Of a DNA stretch of 64,000 bases, positions 39,001 to 49,724 are shown one piece after another. Position numbers and translations under genes: made by a program. Position 1 is the first letter of the stretch, and each line of letters begins with the position of its first letter. Under the pieces are notes generated by a model. That model had not been told where the DNA came from, searched no databases, and was given only the letters and a program-made list of their open reading frames with translations. Source of the stretch: Paroedura picta (lineage: Eukaryota > Chordata > Lepidosauria > Squamata > Gekkonidae); NCBI RefSeq assembly GCF_049243985.1, contig NC_135384.1:253001-317000 (forward strand), in the 5' to 3' direction.

Positions 39001-42000
39001 TGGGTGCCAACGCCTACCCCTTCAGTTTCATTGTGAGCGCCCTCCCCCCCTTCTCCACTGCCCTCCCATCCCAAAAGTGGCCTGCTCTGAGCCTCCCCCT
39101 GCCGTCCAAACACCTTCCGCTGGAATATGTCAAGGTGTGTTTCTCAATTCCTCCCAGATCCCACAGAATCTGCCATGTTCCGTCACACTGCAGCCGGGTC
39201 CCGAAGACACAGGAAAGGTACAGGCAGGAGGGCCCCCTGCAATTGGCTGGGGTGGGCAGCTGTTGGGAGGGTCTAGGTCATGACGGTGCGCTGTATTTTT
39301 TATCTCCAGGCTTGTGGAGTAGATTTCGAAATCCGGGCTTTTTGTGCCAAAAATGTAGACGAGAAGATCCATAAAAGGTGAGGTGGTTGTATGGGGTTGT
39401 GGGGGTGGGAAGCCAGGCCCCAATCCAAGCACTGACCAGAGTGGGAGAGCCCTTCTTTTTACCAGATGGCCCCGGGCCAAAATCCATGATTTTTTTCTAA
39501 ATATAGCAGTTGAAATAGCAGCCCCACCAAGCATCTAAAGTAGCGATCCCCATCCTGTGGGCTGCGGACCACATGTGGTCCTTCGACTAACTGGAGGTGG
39601 GCCCCGAAGGACGCCTTCTCCCCCCACCCGGCCCTTTACTTCATCCCCTCCCCCAGCCCTTTACAACACACTTCATTGTTGTGGCGTGTCTTATTTTGAA
39701 GGGATGTTTAAACATTACCATAGCAATCAGAGAGCGCTAGGGCAGTGGTTGAGAGTAGAGGAGTAAACTACCCCCCCCCATCAGGCCTCAGTAAAAGGCG
39801 TTGAGTGGTCCCCGGCGTTGAGTGGTCCCCAGTGATTAAAAGGTTGGGGATCACTGATCTAAAGCAGTAATCAAACATACAACTAAAACCTTGGCTAAAT
39901 TAGGGTCTTTGAAAGTGGTGCCCAGAGCTCTTTTGAGACGGGCACCAAGGACCTATTCTAGCAATGCCCCCCCCCCCCGAGGCGACTTCCACACAGGCTT
40001 CACCAGTGCCCTGCATCTGTGGGTTGTAGCCATCCCTTTAAAAGGGGCTCGGAGACAAGCCAGAGTCCACCAGCAGAATTTATTGATGGCGGGGAGAGAT
40101 CTGGCTCATCCTAGCTCTCCTCTCCTCTTGCAGGAATTCTGTCCGCCTTGTGATCCGCAAGGTCCAGTTCGCCCCAGAGAAGCCTGGCCCACAGCCGATG
40201 GCAGAGACCACCCGCCACTTCCTGATGTCAGATCGGTCCCTCCACTTGGAAGCCTCGCTTGACAAGGAGGTGGGAGTTCTGCAGGGTACACAAACCATGC
40301 ATCAGCCAGGCACACACACACACCCCTGGGGGCAGCAGAAGCCCCCATTAAACCACAGGCAAGAATTTGGAAGAACTCCTGTGTTGGGTTGGAGGCACAG
40401 GCCGTCGTGTCTCAGGGGACGAGGGGTGGTGGTGGTGGTATTTTTTGCCTGGCTCCACTTCTGACTCCAATATGGTGACCATATTGGCCTGACACAACAG
40501 GACCAATTCTAAGCCCAGGCCCACCTTGAAGACCATCCTGCGTTTGCCTCTCCTTGCAGCTTTACTACCATGGTGAGCCAATCAGCGTCAATGTGCATGT
40601 CACCAACAATTCCAGCAGGAGCGTGAAGAAAGTGAAGGTCTCCGGTAGGAACGGCGGAGGGGGTGTCCTCCAGCTCTACAATCTTCTCAGTTTGGGGAGG
40701 TGGGCTGCTCAAGAGCTGGGCTACAGAGGTAGGGCCACTTTCTGCACTCCCAACCGTGCCCAGAAGGGCTTTGAAGGCAACCCCGGTCTAGCTTCGCCTT
40801 CAGGTCACCCCGTTCCCAAAGGCTGCGGCTATTTAGGGCTGGTGGGAAGGTCTGTGCCTCCCAAGTGCATGCGTAAGGACGAGTTGAGGGCCAAAATCCC
40901 CTCTGGGGCACCCTCATGCCACCTGTTCTCTCAGGGCTATTTAAAAGCTCCAAGCCTCGGAGGGGGGGGGGAGATGCTCCCACCAACAACCCTTTTATCC
41001 CGCTCTCTCTACGCAGTGCGGCAGTATGCAGACATCTGCCTCTTCAGCACAGCCCAGTACAAGTGCCCAGTGGCCCAAATCGAATTGGAGTGAGTATGTG
41101 GCCAGCCGTGCAGCCAGCCCAAAAGGCCCGATCCCCCCTCCCCGCAGCAGCCACCACACCCGTCTCTGCTCTTTCTTAGAGGAGCAAAGGGGGGGGGAAG
41201 GGCTGTGGCCACGAGGGTCTTGTTTGGGTTTTCGGCTGCATCAACATGCCCAACGTGCAGGTAACTAGAAGGCCTGGCATGAGGGACGCTGCAGGTTTTG
41301 CTCTCCCGTCCCACCTTCCTTGGTCCTCGGTCCTTTTCCTATGACCATCTGCAGGGGGCGGGGGGATAAAACCTTGCCTTAATGCCACGGTCCCCCACTC
41401 CGGCAGTGACCAGGTAGCCGCCAGTTCAACCTTCTGCAAGGTCTACACCCTGACGCCACTGCTCAGCAACAACCGCGAGAAGAGGGGCCTGGCTCTTGAC
41501 GGGAAGCTGAAGCACGAGGACACCAACCTAGCCTCCTCCACCATGTGAGTCCCGCCCCACCCCCACCCCACCCCCCCCCCACCCTAGCAACTGGCTGCCC
41601 ACAGGAGCCCCCTCTGATCTGGATGCCTGCCTCTCGCCTTGCAGCGTGAAGGAGGGGGCCAACAAGGAAGTCCTCGGCATTCTGGTTTCCTACAGAGTCA
41701 AGGTGAAGCTGGTGGTGTCCCGAGGCGGGTACGTATCGGAGGCAGTGGCATTGCTCCCCCCCCCCCCCCCGCAGGATCCTCTCTTGATTGGCCCTCTTCC
41801 TCTTGCCTGAACAGGGATGTGGCTGTGGAGCTTCCCTTTGTCCTCATGCACCCCAAGCCTCCAGACCAGACCCCCCCTTTGCAGCCCCAGACAGGTAAGG
41901 CTCCAGGTGGCTAGCCCCCACCCCTGCAGCTGCCAGTGGGGGGCGGTGAGCTCTCTGGGGAAGGGGGCATCTAATTTGGCCTCATGTTTCCCTCCCACAG

Positions 42001-42407
42001 CTGTCCAGGAAACAGACGCTCCCATTGACACAAACCTTATTGAATTTGAAACCAAGTAAGACACATGGATGATTTGGGGGGTTGGGGGGGGGGTAACTGA
42101 ATGCAGGCCTAGATGGAAAGGGGGCACTCGGAAGGAAACTCTGGACTTGTGTGCCCTCCATACACTTTTTCAGGATGGGTCTGCACACTCTGGTGGGTAC
42201 TCTTTGCATAAAGATGGATGGCAGATGAGACCACCCGCTGCTGGCCCAGCTTTGTGCTTCGAAGGGGCAAGAAGGCCAACTTACTCTGCCTCTCTCATTC
42301 CTCCCCCCAGCTACGGGCAGGACGACGACATTGTTTTTGAGGATTTTGCCCGCCTGCGCTTGAAGGGCCTCAAGGACGACAAGGAAGATGACGACCAATT
42401 CTGCTAG
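36057..42407 (+). CDS. ARRB2: Beta-arrestin 2
   Basis: A cytosolic adaptor that binds phosphorylated GPCRs and directs desensitisation, endocytosis and MAPK signalling. Fifteen coding exons: 36057-36079, 36934-36964, 37758-37818, 38213-38257, 38836-39032, 39158-39217, 39310-39377, 40134-40269, 40560-40644, 41017-41089, 41407-41544, 41645-41728, 41815-41894, 42001-42055 and 42311-42407, all in phase, 410 residues (human 409). Seen: N-domain phosphate-sensing [20 protein letters not shown], finger loop [37 protein letters not shown]-domain, clathrin box LIEF and AP-2-binding [16 protein letters not shown]. The acidic end differs slightly from human. The AATAAA is at 42852. A hAT element sits in the intron after exon 7. 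Confidence 0.98.
39541..39856 (+). mobile_element. hAT-type miniature element in ARRB2 intron
   Basis: 316 bp with inverted ends TAGCGATCCCCATCCTG and the complement of CAGTGATCCCCAACCTTTT. It is flanked by a perfect 8-bp target duplication ATCTAAAG (39533-39540 and 39857-39864), diagnostic of hAT insertion. It is a second copy of the family at 17513-17814, in the opposite orientation. Confidence 0.9.
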
Positions 42408-42851
42408 GGACCAATGGAGGGACTGCCCCCCCCCCCAAGAATGCTTTCTTAATTCCCGGCCACCTGTGACAGGAGCCACTTCCCCCTTCCCTCCCACCTT
42501 GTATTTTGTGCTGTATAGGGAGGCTTTTAATGTGACTTACTGGGGGGGGGGCAGTTTGGTGTTCAGCATCCCCCTCCCCCTGCTGCTGGTTTCCAAATGG
42601 ATTTTAATGTTTCAGGACACTCCTCCCCCAATGCACTGGAGTCCTCCTTGGGCATTATCCTGCATCCTGCCCTGCTGTGTGCCTCTTTCTCCCACCCTGG
42701 CCAGGCTGGTGGCTGCCAGCATCTCCTTCCCCTGGGGGTCTGCCAGAGCCTTATGCCCTCAAAGGCGGAGTTGTGTGCCAACTGCAGCCAGCCCCTGCCC
42801 TCCAGTGAGCCGCTGGGCTCCGGTGGCTGCCTCATCTGCAAAGCAGAACAG

Positions 42852-42857
42852 AATAAA
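42852..42857 (+). terminator. ARRB2: Poly(A) signal of ARRB2
   Basis: AATAAA 445 bp after the stop codon. The opposite-strand gene ends just beyond, so the two genes are tail-to-tail within about 110 bp. Confidence 0.8.
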
Positions 42858-42965
42858 ATCAAATAACTTGTAGCTGGCCCTTCATTCCTCTTCCCACAGA
42901 TCCTGTTTCTGAAAGGAGCCCACCCAGTCTGCGTATCACCTGGGAATGCAGCTCTGCTTCACGTG

Positions 42966-42971
42966 TTTATT
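42966..42971 (-). terminator. Poly(A) signal of the ATG16-like gene
   Basis: AATAAA on the minus strand about 155 bp after the proposed stop codon at 43124. Confidence 0.6.
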
Positions 42972-43123
42972 TGCTGTGCTTGTCCCCTGCCCCAGAAATA
43001 CAGTGCCCCCGGCAGTCCATGAAGCAGCTCTCCCCATGTACTCAGCGGGGGGGGGGGGCGCTGGCTGGCACAGTGGCTTTCCCCTCCTGTCATCTCCCTT
43101 CAGTTCAGAAGTCTTCCTACACT

Positions 43124-46100
43124 TCAGCACCTGCAGCAACAAAAAAGCAAGTTGTTAGTGACCCCTGGGAGTAAAGCCTCTGGGCCCATACAGAGGGATT
43201 TGGCACCGTCTCACCTGTGCTGCTCGGGTGACTCCTGAGCCCTCCCACAGGCAAAGATGTGCTTGTGCGGACTGCCTGCTCGAGCCCCTCGACTGCAGGC
43301 TAGGGCACAGGAAACAAAATCACTGTGAACTCACAGGCCAATCTTCTGGGTCCACCTGTGTGGCTCTAGGGCATGGAAGCTCATATTTGAGCCCCGAGGG
43401 ACCAACAGCAAGAGACCCAAATGCTGTGCTCCTTGCCCTGCCCTGCTGCAGAATGTTAGGGGCAATGTGCAAGCCCAGCAAAAGCTTCTGTTTGTCCCTC
43501 CCTCCTGAAAAAGAGAGTGTATGGCGGACAATGGTAACAACATGTACTTTGGCACAAGAGTAAGCCCCACTGCCCTCATGGCACTTGCCCCCCAACCCTT
43601 TGTGCCCCGACAGTGGGAAAGCCTTTGGGCCATGCTGCCTGCCTACCGTCTCAGACTCCTCCCAAGAGGCACAGCTGCTGGCTTCACCGGCTCCCATTCT
43701 GGGGGCTGCCCTGGAAATGCCAAAGGGAGAGAAGAGCCAGGTTGGATGGAGACCTGGCCAGCCCCCAGGGCGGGCTCCCTAGGGCTTTCAGGCAGGCAGT
43801 TACTTGCCCCTGCTACTGGAAGCATCCCCCATTGTGCAGCCTGGATTCTGGATTACCAAGCAGAAGTGAGCTAAACTGTGCTCTATCCAGCAGGTTCCCC
43901 CTGTCCCCACTCCCAAGGGGGAAGCCGTTCCCTAGGCCTCTCTTTAAATTCCTAAAAGGGCATCCATCTTCCCCAGTCTTGCTTTTTTTAGAAATGTTAT
44001 ATTTTCACAAGGTTTTTGATCCCCCTCCCTCACCCACCCACCCACCCAAACGTGAGGACAAAAACCTCTATGTTGCTTGGCCAAGGCGGCTGGCAGTAAA
44101 GGAACAGTGGGAGTGGGTAGAGAGATGGCACTCACTGCACAGCTCCTGCCCTCAACCGCCACAGCTCCTCCCGAAGACGGCTCACCTTCGACTGGTACCT
44201 AGAGAGATCGGAGGCACTTCCTTATTTGTTCGTCCCAGGTCCCAAGCCACTCCAACGGCAGAGCCTGGGACGTGTGGGTTGGCGGGCCTTCCAAGACAAC
44301 ACCCCTAAACCCCCATACAAAATCCAGAAAGAGCATTATCAACATTGCTTACTGCCCATCTTTTGCAGTGAGACTCAAGGCAACCAAGCAGGACAGCAGG
44401 GCTGGGATTACAGAACCAGAGAACCATGCTGAGCAAAAGAAATGTCTGAAGCATCACTCTCCAGGACAAAGAGGTTACAGAAGCAGAGAACAAGTAAAGC
44501 AATAGGAAAGGAAAGTGACACACAGAAGAATAATCACAATACTGTTTCATCTTTTCAAAGGTCCTCCCTAGTATCTTTGTTTTGTCCATGGTACATATTC
44601 TGGACCTCAGGCATGCCAATCCCCAAGCCCCTGCAGAAACTGCTTTCCTGTCTGGACAGTTGCCGAACTCGCCCATTCGGAGGGCATCACCCTCCAAAGG
44701 CTTCACTTGGCAAGCAAGTGCCTAGCAAAGGCGGTCCTGCAGCCACCAGGGGCCAAGGTGGTTCTGGAACATGACCTTGAGCAGGGGGCTGGACTAGATG
44801 ACCCTGGAGGTCCCTTCAGCTCTATGAGTCTATGACAGCCACAGCCTGAAGTGTAACTGACCTGTAGCCGATGGACTGACTATAGAATGGGTATAATTGT
44901 GGAAGGGGGCACTCCCTGAAGTCTCTGTCAATATTCCTCTAACCTGCAGGGCTTGAGTAATAAATAATACATCTTTATTTTTATTTACAACCTGCCCTTT
45001 CTCTGTTGCTCAGTATGGGTAACGATCTGGTGAGATGGGCACTTTTTGGCGGTCCCACACGGCTACACCCCTTGGCCTGGTAGAATCAGTCAGGCCAAGC
45101 TGGTACTAAGGGGAGGAAAGAAAGAACAAGACCTGAACCTGCCGGAAAAGTGGGTAAATGAGAACAAGATACAATTCAACGAGAAGTGCAGAGTTCTAAA
45201 TCAGGGTCCCAAAAATGAGAAGCGTGCGCACTGGATGGGAAATACATTTTTGAATGGTAGTGCATGTGAACAAGCGATATTGGGCACTTGCGGATTGTAT
45301 GCTATATATGAGCAGACAGTGGGGCCAAGAAGGCAAATGCAGTCTTGCTCTATATGGAGAAAGGCACATCATAATCACAAAATGTCATTGTCTCGCTGTA
45401 TGCCACATTGGCCAGACTGCGTCTGTTGTACTGTGCAGCCCTGGAGGCCCCACTTAGAAAGGGTGCAGCCAAAATTGAAAGAGAGGTGATACCATTATCA
45501 TCAATCTCCATAACCAGACAATATTTTCAGAAGATTCCTTGGTCAGAAGGAGAAAAGAGCAGGAAGCCCCCTTCTCCCAGCTTACTTTTCTTCTTGCTGA
45601 AGGGCCCAGTTCACCCGCTCGGCCTCCAGCGCCTTCTCTCGCACCCAGTGTGCCTCCAGCTCCTGCCGCTCTTGCTGCACTTTCTTGAGCAGGCCTCGAA
45701 CGTGTTCCAGCTCCTTATGTAGCCCCTCTGCTTCCAGGGAGAGCTCGCAGGCCTGGCGCTGAAGAGCTCCCAAGTCTTGACCAAGGCGCTGCATCCTGTT
45801 GGAGCATCCAAAAAGCATCAAGGAACTGAGCAGGTTGCTGTTGCCTGGGAAAGAAGCTCCCAGCCCCACGCCACTGGTGGCGGCACACGGCGACTCTGCT
45901 CCCACCTGGCACGCTGCTCCCGGTTCTCAGCTTCCGTCCTTGCCAAGGTCTCGGTGACAAAGCTCAGTTGCTCAAGCAGCTGCAGGGGAGGAGGGGGGGG
46001 CTGAGAGAGGCCAGAGACTTCCCCTTCTGCACACACATTCCCGACCTCCGTAGTGGCCAGCTGGCCCAGCATTCAGTCTCACACAGCGGCCACCAACAGG

Positions 46101-46560
46101 GCCCATGGGCAGGCTGAGGTGTGGCCGTCCAGAGACAGACAGTCTCAGGTTGTTGAGGTTCCCTGGAGGCTGGATGAACTCACCTCCTGTCGCTCTCGGC
46201 GCAGCTCCATCACCTCCAGCCAGTGCCTGGGAGAGAGAGGACAGAAGAAATCATGGAAGAGTCATCCATGGGAGGACCCCACTTAGCCCCCTCTCCCGCG
46301 CCTCACCCGGTTCCTGCGCCGCACAGCAGCGATTCCAGGCGATCCTGCAGCTTCTCATCTGGAAGGGAACGGAGAAGGGCGATGAGTCCGAGAGGAACCC
46401 GCCCCCCTCGTCTCCCATCCCCAGTCCCAGCAGCGCCCGGGCGCTCTGCATACGCTCAGGCGCACTCACGCCTCTCCAGCAGCAAGCGCAGCCGCCTCGC
46501 GCGCCCCTCGCGCCTCTCCAGCGCCTCCAGCACGTGCTGCTTCCACGCCGCGAGCGGCAT
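43124..46560 (-). CDS. Short ATG16-like coiled-coil protein without WD40 domain
   Basis: Eight exons join in phase: 46470-46560, 46307-46358, 46184-46226, 45906-45979, 45586-45795, 44136-44198, 43215-43292 and 43124-43130, giving 205 residues. The start MPLAAWKQHVLEALERRE aligns with the ATG5-binding helix of ATG16L1 (WKRHISEQLRRRD). Residues about 45-180 are a heptad-rich coiled coil. RQELEAHWVREKALEAERVN matches the ATG16L1 segment [20 protein letters not shown]. A beta-propeller is absent: the frame ends soon after, at SPEQHRC, with a poly(A) signal following. The likely role is binding ATG5-ATG12 or dimerising with ATG16L1, which is inference. I know no named gene between ARRB2 and MED11 in mammals. 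Exons 1-6 are secure; the last two rest on splice phase alone. Confidence 0.75.
44740..44840 (+). repeat. CR1 LINE 3' end
   Basis: GGGGCTGGACTAGATGACCC, GGAGGTCCCTTCAGCTC and the terminal TATGAGTCTATGA are the hallmark 3' tail of CR1. It lies in an intron of the ATG16-like gene. Confidence 0.85.
45170..45500 (+). repeat. Decayed CR1-type LINE, C-terminal reverse-transcriptase part
   Basis: The run TGCCACATTGGCCAGACTGC, CTGTGCAGCCCTGGAGGCC and AAATTGAAAGAGAGGTG corresponds to the motif about 'RPHLEYCVQFWSP..LERVQ' of CR1 reverse transcriptases, here heavily mutated. Confidence 0.55.
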
Positions 46561-46703
46561 TCCGCTCTTCCGCCCTCACGTGACCTCAACCGCCGCCGAC
46601 ACGCAAAGGCTGACGGGACTCGTAGGCCGTGAGGGTTTTTAAGCGGCCGACGCATGCGCGCGCGACGAGGGGCGAGCGCTTCCGGCTGCCGCGAGGGCCG
46701 AGC
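46561..46703. promoter_or_regulatory. Bidirectional promoter of the ATG16-like gene and MED11
   Basis: Only 143 bp separate the start codons. TCACGTGAC at 46576-46584 matches 9 of 9 core positions of the CLEAR element bound by TFEB. GCATGCGC at 46652-46659 is NRF1-like and CTTCCGG near 46679 is ETS-like. No TATA box. Confidence 0.7.
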
Positions 46704-47326
46704 ATGGCGTCCGGTTCGGCGGCGGGCGGCGGGGCGGCGGCGGGGCAGGCGGCGGGCGCGTACAGCCTGGGCCTGGCCAATGAGCGGCTGCGGCTGCTGG
46801 AGGAGCTGGAGCGCGAGATCGGCGCGGCGCTGCAGTGCGCGGGTGGGCGGGGCCTGGCCTCCCTCGCTTCCTTCTTTCCCGGGGCGTGGCGGGGCAGGGG
46901 CGGGGCGGCCGGGCGGTGACGTCACACTTGCCCCTCCTTCCCCCCCGCAGGGACGGTGATCCTGGAACTGTCCAAGGAGAAGCCCAACGAGCGGCTGCTC
47001 GACCGCCAGGCCGCCCAGTTCGCCGCCGCCGTGCAGAAGGTCGAGGCCGAGCTCTGCGCCCAGATCCGCTACCTGGCCCAGGTAAGGCGAGGCTGCCGCG
47101 GGCAGCGCAGGACGGGGCGGGGCGTGGTCCCGCGGCCCCGCCCCCTCAGCGAGCCGCCCCTTCCCTCCCGTCCTCCTGCCCACAGGTGGCCACCGGGCAG
47201 CCGCACGAGGGCTCCAGCTACGCCGCACGCAAGGACTGCCAGATGGCCCTCAACCGCGCCGACTACGCCCGCCTCAAGCTTGGGGAGCTCTGCCGCGCCT
47301 GCGAGCAAGCCGGGCCCGAGCAGTAG
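46704..47326 (+). CDS. MED11: Mediator complex subunit 11
   Basis: A head-module subunit that pairs with MED22 and contacts TFIIH, in the nucleus. Exons 46704-46842, 46951-47081 and 47186-47326 join in phase to 136 residues. The helical core [58 protein letters not shown] and [12 protein letters not shown] is near-identical to human MED11 (117 residues). The extra length is a Gly/Ala-rich N-terminal extension of about 19 residues before [10 protein letters not shown]. No later in-frame Met lies before the core, so the extension is probably real. The poly(A) signal is at 47406. Confidence 0.96.
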
Positions 47327-47405
47327 CCGCAGCAGGACTGCCCCACAGGCACCAACGGAGTATATTTGGGGAGACGGCAGCCAGAGACGTGCCAGAAGGA
47401 CCACA

Positions 47406-47411
47406 AATAAA
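47406..47411 (+). terminator. MED11: Poly(A) signal of MED11
   Basis: AATAAA 80 bp after the stop codon. A second AATAAA at about 47862 could give a longer 3' UTR. Confidence 0.8.
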
Positions 47412-47899
47412 GCGTGCTATAAGTGCTATAAGGTCAGGGGCTGAGTTTTCAGATAAGCTTCGGCGGGGCGGGCAAGGGCAATGCTGGGGAAGCTGCCACA
47501 GGGATCTGCTGCTGCCACTAAGTGCTCAATGTTCACCCCTTGGGAGTCATGTGATTTCCGCTGGGTGCTTTTTGCAACTGATTCTGAAGTTTTGTAGGCA
47601 CTGGCTAGGTCCCTGCGCAAATGGCAGCCGGTGCAGCAGAGCCTCACCTGAGCAGGGAGAGGAAGAACTTGCACTCGCTCTGGCTGGGCCAGGTCGGGGG
47701 CGGCAGGGCTTTGCTCCCAGAGGGACGCCTTTTCCAAAGCTGCAGCCGGGTCTGCTGTGGGGTCAGCTGTTCATGGGTTGCAAATCCCAGAACCATTGGG
47801 ACGATTGACTAGCAGTTCAATTCCAGCAAGGGAAACCCTTGCTTCCATTCGCTGTTTTTTTCAATAAAGAGATTTCTTGCTATACAATGGATCTGCTTA

Positions 47900-49260
47900 T
47901 TGGGAACATGACAGTGGAATGACACCCTGCCATGTCTGCTCCAGAGGCGGTTGAATGTTCTCCCCTAGGCAGAATGAAAACTAGAAGCACCCCTGGACCG
48001 TTACAGGACCTCCCCACATGGGGGCCACATCACCTCACCCATGAGCAAGGGAAGGTTGCATAGGTCCCAAGGGGACTGGAGGCAAGAAAGGATCTGGGGC
48101 CAGCTGAGGGGGCTGCTCCCCCACCCATTGCAAGACGGCGTCTTTGTGGGCAAGCTGTGGCATGGTCACCTCTCACCAGCTGGGGAAGGGGCTGGAGTCC
48201 GTGGGTCAGGTCCCCCCGAGCCCGTGCCTGGCAGCCCAGTCCTATCCACCAAGTGTATTCAGAGCAGCAGGCATGGCAGAGGAGTGGTCCCATGCACCCA
48301 CCAGCCTTGTGGCTTCCAAGTTCTCCCACCAGGAAGGCCCTGCAGGGCCTTACCTCAAGGATTCCCTTAGTGCAGCTGCTCACCTAAGTGGGATCCCTCT
48401 TTCCATTGTTCCTACACCCGCCCCCAAGTTCTCCCCCTCCCCCATTGCTTCCAGCTGCAGCCTGACCCACCTTGTCTGGGCAGAGGCACACCACAGCCAG
48501 GAGGCCCGGGGGAGATGGGGAGCCCTCTGGGAGGCAGGCTTAATTGTGATCTCGCCATCATGGTGCACAGAATGACCCTGTGCTCAATGCCATGTCCCCC
48601 GTCACTCCCCCCTCCAGAGCACAGACAGGCAAACGGTAGTCCAGGCCCAAACTGAGATGTGGCCAAACCCACATCCAAAATGGCTTTACTAAACACTTCA
48701 CAACAGAGGACCTCTTCAGGGGTCAGAAATTCAGATTTTGTTCCCAGATATTGCAAGGCAAATTCTTGCTGCTTGGTTCTTTCTCTCTTGGTTCTTTCTC
48801 TCTTCCTTATTGGAACCCAGGCCTCTTTATTGGAACCCCTCCCCTGACCCCACTCGAAATGCCTGGCCAATATGGGGTCCTCCGCTGAGCCTCATGCGGT
48901 GCAGCTCAGAGGAGACTGGCGCCCTAAGCCCAGCGGCAGCAGTGCAAAGGTCCCTTTTCACAGGTCCCTTTTCACAACCCTCCATCTGCTCATGGCATGG
49001 CCTGCCGTATAGCCCTCCCCCCATGCAGCCCCCACAGCTGACGAAGTCGAGGGGCAGATGACAGCCCTGGAGGAAGCAAGGGGAGAAAGGCTGGGTGAGG
49101 CACCTCAGCCATGATCCAACAGGAAATGAACTTGCAGAACTGAAAGTAGACTGTTTCCTCACCCCCGTCTAGGGAAATTCAGTAATCACGCAGTCCCATC
49201 TTGACAAACGCAAATCTCAATTATTCTGCGCAAGAGCTGTGGGCCCAGGAACCAAGCCAA
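47900..49260. other. Intergenic DNA
   Basis: No exon recognised. Two short direct duplications are visible, at about 48776-48805 (TTGGTTCTTTCTCTCT) and 48950-48976 (GGTCCCTTTTCACA). Confidence 0.5.
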
Positions 49261-49261
49261 A

Positions 49262-49475
49262 AGCCATTGTGGTATAGTGGTTAGGAGCAGCAGCCTCTAA
49301 TCTGGAGAGCCAGACAAGTTCTCCTCCACAGAAATCTTGCTGGGTGGCTTTGGGCCCACTACAGCTCTCACAGGACTCTCTCGACCCACTTACGCGTTAA
49401 GGTGCCTGCTGCAGGGAGGGGAAGGGAGAGGCAATTATACGCCCCTTTGAGACTCCACTGGATTGACAACCTTCT
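49262..49475 (+). repeat. tRNA-derived SINE
   Basis: The head GCCATTGTGGTATAGTGGTT contains an A-box-like motif. It is followed by CTCTAATCTGGAGAGCC, TTGCTGGGTGGCTTTGGGCC and an end GGCAATTATACGCCCCTTTG. It belongs to the same family as 2450-2672. Confidence 0.75.
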
Positions 49476-49724
49476 CTCCTCCTTCAAACTGGAAGCTACA
49501 AAGGCCTAAGCTGAAGACCCAGATCCAATGTAGAGGCACCAGACTGGGCCCCTGGAAGCCCCCCTGCCCCCCAAAGCCCCCCACAGGATTTGCAGAGTCT
49601 TCCTGAACTCGTCATGAGTGGAATTGCAGAGGCCTCATCCCACAAAAGCTTCAGCTAAAATAAATCTTTAAAGTGCTGTGTGAAATTTTAATACTGCTGC
49701 ACCAGACAAAAGCGGTCTTCCCTC

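Noticed and set aside
45582-45905. Ending the ATG16-like protein at the stop just after QQEE-Lys
   Set aside because: The apparent stop is part of a strong donor (AA|GTAAGC). The next exon at 44198 continues the coiled coil in phase.
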